Assembly (NCBI RefSeq): GCF_022271405.1
Contig: NZ_JAJNAL010000047.1
Location: 1-33,620 of the forward strand
DNA: 33,620 nucleotides
Direction of reading: 5' to 3'
DNA from: Rhodopseudomonas infernalis
GTDB taxonomy: Bacteria; Pseudomonadota; Alphaproteobacteria; Rhizobiales; Xanthobacteraceae
Shown here: one piece after another, positions 27,348-33,620 of the stretch
How positions within the stretch are numbered: position 1 is the first letter of the stretch
Layout: each line of letters opens with the position of its first letter
Notes under the pieces: generated by a model
Told to the model about the DNA's origin: nothing
What the model saw: only the letters and a program-made list of their open reading frames with translations
The model's database searches: none
Translations under genes and position numbers: made by a program

Positions 27348-28616
27348 ATGCGTGGGGTCTTGAATCTAATACTCGGGTTATTGGCTGCACTGGGTTTGGC
27401 CGGTTGCGATACCACCGACTCCCGATACTTCCGCTACGGAATCGGGACTAATCTTTACTCGGACGATATCGTTCAGACGACCCAATTTCAGGACGTCTAC
27501 CTTACCGAACTATGCCGGCAGGCGATGCCGGTGGTGTCGACCAATGAGGCGCAGTGTGTTGGGCTGGCGCCAACGCCGCCGACCTGGAATTTGATCGTTC
27601 AGGCCGGCATGAACGACGTCGACCGCCGCTGCGACAGCTATCTGGCGTGGCTGGACGATCGTCGGCGAACCAACAGCGCGGTCTTGAAAGAACTCGGCGA
27701 TGCGGCGGTCGCCGCGCAAGGCATCATGCGCGTCACTGGAGTCGGCGCCAACCCGATCACGCTGGCCGGCCTCGCGTTCGGCTTCGCCGCCAACACCTTC
27801 ACCAACGTCAACTCGCGGCTGCTGCTGGAGGTCGACAAGACAACGGTGCAGACGCTTGTGCTGCGCCGACGCGACCAGTTTCGCTTCGACATGGCGCGAA
27901 AAGTCATTACCGATCGACCGACCGCGGTCTACGCCTTGCGCCAGTATCTGACGATCTGCACGCCGTTTGCGATCGAGACCGAAATCAACACGACCGTGAC
28001 TGTATTCCAGCAAGCCGGCGGCGCGGTGCTCGACCGAACGCCGGCATTGATCAACTCGGAAACGGTGGCACTCCGGACGACGGCGCCGTACACGCCCGAC
28101 ACGCGGGTCGATGGCCCGAGACAAACCGGCGAGATTAAGCCGGCCGATATTTACAAGGGGTATCTCGAGAGCTTCAATCCCAAAGCAGACAGCATGAGCT
28201 ATGTGGAAGGCGTACTTGCAGCGCTGTGCGTGCCGAAGAGTGATTACCTCAAGCCTGCACAGGTTACCGCGCGGATTGTGGCCTTCGAGAAGTGGTTTGA
28301 TCAGGATGATCCATCGAAGATCACCGGGCGGCTCGGTCGCGGCGAAATCATCGAGCTCAATCGCTACGGCGCTTGCCCGGCAGAGTATCGCAATGCTTAC
28401 GAAAGGCGCGAACTCGCCAGCGACGGCCAGCGCAAGGAATTCGCCGAATTCCTCAGCCGTGTCAGTGACGGCGGTCCTGTAACATCCACACGCCTGTCCG
28501 ACATGCGGTCGAAGATCAAGGCCGTCAGACGAAGCTTGCGAATGGAAGACCCGGTCATTCCGGATCAAGCCACGCCGGATTTGCTCGATCGGTTGCAGGA
28601 GCTGCGAAAACCATGA
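27348..28616 (+). CDS. Unknown lipoprotein, first gene of the hydrolase pair
   Basis: A 422-residue protein with a lipoprotein signal: a hydrophobic leader and the lipobox L17-A-G-C20. The residue after the Cys is Asp, which in enteric bacteria keeps lipoproteins in the inner membrane. The mature part has several cysteines (56, 70, 95 and later ones) and a Gly/Ala-rich hydrophobic stretch (about 118-150), which could pack as a membrane hairpin. The C-terminal third is charged and helical. I do not recognise the family. GAGGG lies nine bases before the ATG. Its stop overlaps the next start as ATGA, so it is co-translated with a multi-domain peptidoglycan hydrolase; an anchor, inhibitor or immunity role is conceivable but unproven. 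Confidence 0.8.
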   Translation: MRGVLNLILGLLAALGLAGCDTTDSRYFRYGIGTNLYSDDIVQTTQFQDVYLTELCRQAMPVVSTNEAQCVGLAPTPPTWNLIVQAGMNDVDRRCDSYLAWLDDRRRTNSAVLKELGDAAVAAQGIMRVTGVGANPITLAGLAFGFAANTFTNVNSRLLLEVDKTTVQTLVLRRRDQFRFDMARKVITDRPTAVYALRQYLTICTPFAIETEINTTVTVFQQAGGAVLDRTPALINSETVALRTTAPYTPDTRVDGPRQTGEIKPADIYKGYLESFNPKADSMSYVEGVLAALCVPKSDYLKPAQVTARIVAFEKWFDQDDPSKITGRLGRGEIIELNRYGACPAEYRNAYERRELASDGQRKEFAEFLSRVSDGGPVTSTRLSDMRSKIKAVRRSLRMEDPVIPDQATPDLLDRLQELRKP

Positions 28617-30670
28617 TCACACTGACGGTGCTGCGTCGAACGGTAATGCGTAAAGCCGCCTCGCGGACAGCCGATCTCGTTCGCACATTGGCGGTGGATA
28701 CGCAGGTGACTGCCTTGCCCGATGCGAAGCAGATAGTCGTCCATGACGGTGTCGACGAGGAATGGCAGAAAGTCGCTTGGATTTTGGCCGACGCCGGAAT
28801 CCGCAAGGAAGGCTGGGTGCTCAGTGCGGACGTCAAGACTGATGTGGAGCGTCGGCCCGATATCGATCCCGGAGGTTTTGTACGCGAGGCCATTCGGGCG
28901 GAGCGATTGTTCAATGCCGATCAGGACGTTCCGCCGTGGCTCGTTTCGGCGGATTTCGTCGTCGCCAGAGCGCTGATCGAAACGGATCTCGTCAACGCGC
29001 CGCCGAAATTGGAAGGATCCGACGCGGTCGGCCCGCTGCAGGTCTCCAGCGCCGAGTGGCGAGACCTGATCGCGACAGGAAACCGCTTCGGTGAATATTC
29101 GTCGGATGAGCGGGACGGTGGTCTTGTTCAGATTTATGGCGCCTCGTGGAGGATGCATCTCGATGCCAAGTCGATCAGTGGTTTGATGGCCGCGAAGGAT
29201 CCGCCGGTCGGCTCCGCGGCGGATCCTTTCATTCCGAGCCTGCGCGACGTTTTCCACGCGTATGTTCTCGCAAGCCCGGAAGCGGCTGTTGCGGTCATGG
29301 TTGCGATGACGAGCAAAGAGGGCAAAACGCGGAGGATGGATGCGCTTATGTCGGACGCGCTGGCCGAAGCCAAACCGCCGCTTTCATCGGATCAGCAGGC
29401 GGACGTACTTCGCGCCTTGTTGGTCGCTCGCGCCAAATATCTCGGTTCGCAGGCAGCCCCGAACACGGTGGCGGAGTTCGTGATGGCGGCAGAAGCCGAC
29501 CTCGGGCCCGCCCTGACGCGCGCGTTCGATCTCATGAAAGAGCATGCGCCTGAAGAACTGGCGTCGGTACGCCAGGGCGAGGCGCCGTGGTTCGATGTCG
29601 CGGAAGCCGAAGAGGCGAAAAACATCGTCGAGACCGATGATGCGAAGAAACCCCTCATCATCAGCTATTTCGACGCGACCGACATCATGCCCAAGCCGAC
29701 GTCGGAAAAGACGGCTTGGTGCGGAGCGTTCGCGGCCTACTGCATGCGCAGCAGCGGCCTTCCCGTCCCCGCGGGTGCGGCACTGGCGACGAGCTGGAAG
29801 GCTTGGGGAGATCCATTCGTGATCGGCAATCCTGATGTGCCGGTCGGGGCCGTTGTAGTTCTGTCGCCGGCCGAAGGCACCAATTCGACCGGACATGTCG
29901 GCTTTTTCGTTCGCCATTTCGATGGCGGCGCCAAGGTCGAACTGCTTGGCGGCAATCAAAGCAACTCGCTCAACAGGACTGCTTATCCGGCCGACAGGAT
30001 CGCTGCGATCCGATGGGCCGACTTGCAGCCCGTGGGATCGGACCTCGGTCACGCAACCTCACCATCCCGTATTTCGCAAGCAGCCTTCGATCTGATCGTC
30101 GCCGCCGAAGTCTCCAGCGAGAAGGTCTACGAGAAGAGATATCGGCACCCGATCTGGCCTGGACTCAAATCCGGAGTCACAATGGCGATCGGCTACGACG
30201 TCGGCTACGCCACGCGGGACAGTCTTCGCCGTGACTGGGAGGACGTGATTTCGTCCGACCAGCTTGCATCGTTGATGCCCGCCGTCGGCATCAAAGGAAC
30301 AGCGGCGCGGTCATGGGTCCAACGGCTGGGAAACGTCGATATCTCGTTCGCCCAGGCGATTCGGGTTCATCGTGATCGCGTCATTCCACGATGGGTTGCG
30401 GCGGTCGAGAGGGCACTCGGGCCGAATACGGCGCAGTTGAGCCCCGACTGCCTTGGTGCGCTCGTGTCGCTCGCCTACAATCGCGGGGTGTCGTTTTCGG
30501 CGGACGGTCCGCGCTACGCTGAGATGCGGGCAGTCAAAGCCTGCGTCCAGGCTGGGACATTCGCGCAAATACCAGGGCATTTGCGTGCCATGAAGCGCCT
30601 TTGGCCCGGTGTCGGCGGGCTTCTCAAGCGCCGCGACGATGAAGCCGCAATGTTCGAGAGCGGTCTATAA
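28613..30670 (+). CDS. Multi-domain peptidoglycan hydrolase (SH3-like, SLT-like, CHAP-like, GH24/pesticin-like)
   Basis: A 685-residue protein with no clear signal peptide. Order of parts: an SH3-like beta region (about 24-78, ending EGWVLSADV); a lytic-transglycosylase-like helix pair with E123 in ALIETDL and GSDAVGPLQVSSAEW (135-149); a linker; a CHAP/TIGR02594-type domain (about 345-470) with C370 (TAWCGAF), H428 (TGHVGFF) and N448 (GGNQS); and a lysozyme fold of GH24/pesticin type (about 485-685) with E499, GVTMAIGYDVGY (521-532), the LVSLAYNRG helix and the RRDDEAAMFESG end. The last two parts are the surest; the SLT-like one is tentative. An effector, phage-derived lysin or envelope-remodelling enzyme would all fit. 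Confidence 0.8.
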   Translation: MITLTVLRRTVMRKAASRTADLVRTLAVDTQVTALPDAKQIVVHDGVDEEWQKVAWILADAGIRKEGWVLSADVKTDVERRPDIDPGGFVREAIRAERLFNADQDVPPWLVSADFVVARALIETDLVNAPPKLEGSDAVGPLQVSSAEWRDLIATGNRFGEYSSDERDGGLVQIYGASWRMHLDAKSISGLMAAKDPPVGSAADPFIPSLRDVFHAYVLASPEAAVAVMVAMTSKEGKTRRMDALMSDALAEAKPPLSSDQQADVLRALLVARAKYLGSQAAPNTVAEFVMAAEADLGPALTRAFDLMKEHAPEELASVRQGEAPWFDVAEAEEAKNIVETDDAKKPLIISYFDATDIMPKPTSEKTAWCGAFAAYCMRSSGLPVPAGAALATSWKAWGDPFVIGNPDVPVGAVVVLSPAEGTNSTGHVGFFVRHFDGGAKVELLGGNQSNSLNRTAYPADRIAAIRWADLQPVGSDLGHATSPSRISQAAFDLIVAAEVSSEKVYEKRYRHPIWPGLKSGVTMAIGYDVGYATRDSLRRDWEDVISSDQLASLMPAVGIKGTAARSWVQRLGNVDISFAQAIRVHRDRVIPRWVAAVERALGPNTAQLSPDCLGALVSLAYNRGVSFSADGPRYAEMRAVKACVQAGTFAQIPGHLRAMKRLWPGVGGLLKRRDDEAAMFESGL

Positions 30671-30715
30671 TCGGACAGCCGGAAGTGCGAGATCAGCGCG
30701 GTCGGACGCGGATAG

Positions 30716-32755
30716 CTACCTCTTCGCCGCCGACGCACTCACGCTTCGCGCCGGTGTCGCTGCGGTCAGGTCCTCGGCGAAGCGAGGCGCGTTGCGGTTG
30801 GTCATCATGGCGTCGAGACGGTCGCGTTCCTTCTCGAAATTGGCCAGCAGCGGACCTTCGAGCGAGCGGCCGCGAGGCAATTTCACACGCATCGGGTCGA
30901 CGAAGCGGCCGTTGACGAGAATTTCGTAGTGGACGTGGGCGCCGGTCGACAGACCAGTGGAGCCGACGAAGCCGATCACCTGGCCCTGGCGCACGCGCTT
31001 GCCCGGCTCCATGCCCTTAGCGAACGCCGACATGTGGCCGTAGGCGGTCTCGTAGCCGTTGTTGTGCTTGATGCGGATGTACTTGCCGTAGCCGCCTTCC
31101 CAGCCGGCCTTCTCGATCACGCCGTTGCCGGAGGCGAAAATCGGGGTGCCGTAGGGCGTCGACCAGTCGACGCCGGTGTGCATCTTGACGTAGCCGAGGA
31201 TCGGATGGCGGCGGCCGCCGAAGCCGGAGCGCATGATCGCATTGTTGACCGGCTTGCGGACCAGGAACTTCTTCGCGCTCTTGCCGGTCTCGTCGTAGAA
31301 ATCGACGACGGAGTCGTCGGGGGTCTGGAAGCGGTAGTACTTCTTGGTTTCGCCGCCCACCGTGAGCGAGGCGAACAGCACGTCGTTTTTCTCGACCGTC
31401 GAGGTGGTTTCGTCGTCGCCGGCGTAGAAGACTTCGAACGAGTCGCCGGCCTGCACCTTGCGTTGGAAGTCGACGTCGTAGGAGTAGATCTTGATCATGT
31501 CGTCGATGATCGGTTGCGGCACCTTGTTGCGCATCGCCGTCTCGTAGATCGACTGATACAGGCGAACGCCGGTGCCGTCGTCCTCCTCGTCGTCGCTGTT
31601 GTCCGCCGTGTCGCTGACGGTGTTGAGCGCCTGGACGTCGACCGCGACGTAGCGGCCGAGATCCGACAGCGCCGCCACGGCTTCGACAGCCGAATCGCCC
31701 GCGATGATCACCCGATACGGCTGCGCCGGCTTGCCGGCCGCGCCGGGCTCCATCAGGATTCGCAGCTTCTGGCCTTCCTTCAGGCCGCCGCTGCGGCCGC
31801 GCGCGCCGAGCGCCGAAGCGACCGCGTTGGCGTCTTCTTCGCTGGCGCCCTGGTCGCGCAGCACCGACACCACGGTGTCGCCCTTCTTGACGATGTGGAC
31901 GCGCTCTCCGGTCGGATTGCCGCCCGTCACCTGCTCCTTGGTCTTCGGCAGCAGCGTGACGTTTTCCGGCACGATTCGTGTTTCGAACCCAGCATAGGGG
32001 TCGGCGGACACGCCTTCCGGCGCATAGCCGAGCCGCATGTCTCCGCCGAGATCGCCGGCGGTGGCGCTGGCGTAGCGCACGCCGCTGCCACCCTTCCAGT
32101 TCGCGGCGTCGCGCACTCGCATCAGGATTTCGTCCGGCGGGATCGCGCCGGCGATCTTCGCCTTGGGCAGCACCTGGCCGAGATCGCGGGTGACGAATGA
32201 GACTTCGGCGTCGGGCTCGACCGCCTCGGCATTTTGCGCGTCGTCGGCGGGCGTGGCGGAGCCGACGTCGGTCAGCATTCGCTGTGCGTTGAACGCCGGG
32301 ATCTTGGCGCTGAGGTCGCTGGTGGTCAGAGACAGATTGCCGGCGATCTTGACGAACGGGCGGACGCGGACGATCTCGCGCGTGCCGACGCGCGTGACGG
32401 TCGAGATCCGCATCACGCTGCGCGCGGCCTGGGATTCGCTGGGAGGGGGCAGCCGGTCGCTCTTGTGCAGGGCCGCCATCTTGTCGGCGCCGAACGCGCC
32501 GCGCAGCGCGGCTTCAACCCGCTCGGGCGCCTTGGCGAACGTGGTCTCACCGTCGAGCGACGCGAAAACGGCGCCGCCGATCAGGGCTGCGCCGCACAGG
32601 CCAGTCAGAATCGTGCCGCTGAACCATTGCACCGAGACGCGGCGGCGATCGATCACCGCGGCTTCAGAACCATCGACGGAAAGCGGCGGCTCGTGGCCGA
32701 GGTCGAACGACTCGCCCTCGCGCCCGCTGCGTCCGCGTGACAATCTCTGGCTCAA
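30716..32755 (-). CDS. Membrane-anchored M23 endopeptidase with LysM-like domain
   Basis: About 679 residues. A basic cytoplasmic tail is followed by one membrane segment (about 43-66), a long periplasmic linker, a LysM-like module (about 284-335, VHIVKKGDTVVSVL), an acidic Asp/Glu patch (DDEEDD) and a C-terminal LytM/M23 zinc domain. The metal ligands are seen in HTGVDWS (H526, D530) and HVHYE (H607, H609). Such enzymes (MepM/LmdC type) cut peptide cross-links so that the wall can grow. No ATG fits. TTG at 32755 follows GGGGGA by about nine bases; TTG at 32770 is the other choice and would add five residues. Confidence 0.9.
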   Translation of the reverse strand: MSQRLSRGRSGREGESFDLGHEPPLSVDGSEAAVIDRRRVSVQWFSGTILTGLCGAALIGGAVFASLDGETTFAKAPERVEAALRGAFGADKMAALHKSDRLPPPSESQAARSVMRISTVTRVGTREIVRVRPFVKIAGNLSLTTSDLSAKIPAFNAQRMLTDVGSATPADDAQNAEAVEPDAEVSFVTRDLGQVLPKAKIAGAIPPDEILMRVRDAANWKGGSGVRYASATAGDLGGDMRLGYAPEGVSADPYAGFETRIVPENVTLLPKTKEQVTGGNPTGERVHIVKKGDTVVSVLRDQGASEEDANAVASALGARGRSGGLKEGQKLRILMEPGAAGKPAQPYRVIIAGDSAVEAVAALSDLGRYVAVDVQALNTVSDTADNSDDEEDDGTGVRLYQSIYETAMRNKVPQPIIDDMIKIYSYDVDFQRKVQAGDSFEVFYAGDDETTSTVEKNDVLFASLTVGGETKKYYRFQTPDDSVVDFYDETGKSAKKFLVRKPVNNAIMRSGFGGRRHPILGYVKMHTGVDWSTPYGTPIFASGNGVIEKAGWEGGYGKYIRIKHNNGYETAYGHMSAFAKGMEPGKRVRQGQVIGFVGSTGLSTGAHVHYEILVNGRFVDPMRVKLPRGRSLEGPLLANFEKERDRLDAMMTNRNAPRFAEDLTAATPARSVSASAAKR

Positions 32756-33202
32756 TCCGCCGTCCCCCAACTATCCTTGCCCGCGGCGTCTGCCGGCCGG
32801 CCAGCGTCCCTGACGAAGGTCCTGCGCGATCGAGCGATCTCAGGCCTTCAGGCTGTCCCGCGTGTCGCTGGATCGCCACGCGGGCGAACCAAGGAGCGGG
32901 ACTGCGCCGCAGACGTTCGACAAGAGCGCGCCAAAGTGCTGGCAGTCGCCGCGAACGTCAATGGCGGGAAAGGTTCGAGGCCGCACACCGAAGAGGATTT
33001 TGCGATGAAATCGTCACGATCGCGATCCCTGGTCAGGCGAAGTCCGGCTGCTGTGCTCGGCAAGCGGACGATTTTGGCCCATCTGATTTGGGGAGAACGA
33101 CCCAGGAATGTGGCTTCAGTACGGCATCTCCCCGTAGAAGGCCTTGTATTTCCGAGCGAAAATCATTTTTCGGCGGCGCACGACATTTTTCTGACGAGGC
33201 CG
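32756..33202. other. Gene-free region between the M23 gene and the rRNA promoter
   Basis: Open frames here (for example 32777-33316 on the plus strand) have no ribosome site, no recognisable domain, and run through the rRNA promoter, so I do not call them. The region should hold the minus-strand promoter of the M23 gene, but no clear boxes were found. Near its right end the sequence is A/T-rich (about 33155-33192) with a CGAAAA/TTTTCG hairpin (33157-33172). That stretch could act as an UP element for the rRNA promoter. Confidence 0.4.
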
Positions 33203-33232
33203 TTGACAGGACCGATAGGGCGGGCCTATAAC
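33203..33232 (+). promoter_or_regulatory. rRNA operon promoter
   Basis: A perfect -35 TTGACA (33203-33208) is followed after 18 nt by TATAAC (33227-33232; or CTATAA with 17 nt). It is the best sigma70-like promoter in the window, with A/T-rich sequence just upstream. The start of transcription would be near 33240 and the transcript leads into rRNA-leader-like sequence. Confidence 0.65.
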
Positions 33233-33239
33233 CCGGCCA

Positions 33240-33620
33240 TCGAACGCGGCGCCGCTGAGCCCACCGGGCACCAGCGAGCTTCCGCGCCTTTGATGCTCCA
33301 TCACTTCGCAAAGTGATACAGCAGCCGATCGTTTTCGGTTGCTTATCGCTGTCGGGATGGAGCGAAAATCCTCCGCCTTAGGGTAGGAGACTGAAGTCGA
33401 GACCTTCGGGTTTTGCTTCGTGGAGCTTTCGGGCTCCGGGCTGTTTGACAAGTGAAGAAGAAGAAAGAGAAACGTGGACGGCGAAGTCCTTGCGGGTCTC
33501 GGTGTTTGGAGCTTCGGCTTTGGATATTGGGGCCGGACGAAAGACTTCGGCGGATACACGTTTCAAGGTAACACCATGGCCTTTTCGGAGGCTGTGTCGA
33601 TGGCGATGTGAATCGCTGTC
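33240..33620 (+). ncRNA. Leader of a 16S-23S-5S rRNA operon (truncated by the window end)
   Basis: The transcript after the promoter shows a hairpin ATCACTT-CGCA-AAGTGAT (33300-33317), then a boxB-like hairpin GGAGC-TTTCGG-GCTCC (33422-33437) and a boxA-like CTGTTTGACAA (33441-33451). The purine-rich AGAAAGAGAAACGTGGACGG follows, a sequence I know from Bradyrhizobium/Rhodopseudomonas rRNA leaders and spacers. boxA/boxB sites recruit Nus factors for antitermination. The rest to 33620 would be processed leader before 16S rRNA, which is not in the window. Contigs often break here because rRNA operons are repeated. Confidence 0.6.
33422..33451 (+). promoter_or_regulatory. boxB-like hairpin and boxA antitermination site
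   Basis: A 5-bp stem GGAGC/GCTCC with a 6-nt loop is followed four bases later by CTGTTTGACAA, which resembles the enteric rRNA boxA TGCTCTTTAACAA. The order and spacing are those of rRNA antitermination sites. This supports the reading of the window's end as an rRNA leader. Confidence 0.5.

Noticed and set aside
27348-30670. Complete prophage or gene-transfer-agent fragment
   Set aside because: Apart from the lysozyme-like domain there are no capsid, terminase, tail or integrase genes next to it, so only a lone hydrolase pair can be claimed.
32777-33316. Possible 179-residue gene upstream of the rRNA promoter
   Set aside because: No ribosome site, no recognisable motif, and the frame crosses the TTGACA/TATAAC promoter. 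Overlapping frames on both strands are equally open.

Overview
The window reads as chromosomal DNA of an alphaproteobacterium of the Nitrobacteraceae, most likely a Rhodopseudomonas of the R. palustris group. Three things point there: high GC with strong G/C third positions; a haloacid dehalogenase that keeps, residue for residue, the catalytic positions known from the R. palustris fluoroacetate dehalogenase RPA1163; and a SAM-II riboswitch ahead of metX, an arrangement typical of alphaproteobacteria. Both ends look like assembly edges. The first ~62 bases are G/C homopolymer runs, and the last ~400 bases are the promoter and leader of an rRNA operon whose 16S gene would begin just outside.

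Layout. (1) 396-5249, plus strand: a tight envelope cluster of pmbA/tldE-like, an inositol-phosphatase-family gene, a small DUF4170 gene, waaA (Kdo transferase) and lpxK (lipid A 4'-kinase), mostly overlapping or nearly so. A small DUF2093 gene (minus) and an exported dienelactone-hydrolase-like protein (plus) follow. (2) 6513-9632: divergent xseA (minus) and purD (plus), then a mosaic palindromic repeat. (3) 9879-14892, plus strand: a catabolic-looking block of fluoroacetate dehalogenase, a LysR regulator, and a coupled trio (MFS carrier, NMT1-like binding protein without signal peptide, two-cysteine Asp/Glu-racemase-family enzyme). A dyad-symmetric candidate operator lies ahead of the trio. 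(4) 14915-17838, minus strand: chorismate mutase, hisC-type aminotransferase and tyrC, an aromatic amino-acid operon. (5) 17996-20091, plus strand: promoter, SAM-II riboswitch, terminator, metX and metW.

(6) 20363-26789: an exported CHAP-like protein, a MOSC protein (minus), clpB (plus) and an exported beta-propeller (minus), with two copies of a palindromic repeat family between them. (7) 27348-30670: a two-gene unit of a lipoprotein and a 685-residue protein that appears to combine an SH3-like region, a transglycosylase-like region, a CHAP/NlpC-like cysteine domain and a GH24/pesticin-like lysozyme domain. This is the least familiar part of the window. (8) 30716-32755: a LysM/M23 endopeptidase (minus), then the rRNA promoter and leader (plus).

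Most of the window is ordinary housekeeping. The parts most worth a second look are the lipoprotein/hydrolase pair, the dehalogenase with the adjacent LysR/MFS/binding-protein/racemase block, the SAM-II expression platform in which one segment can pair with either of two others, and the dienelactone-hydrolase-like protein with Asp where Ser or Cys is expected.
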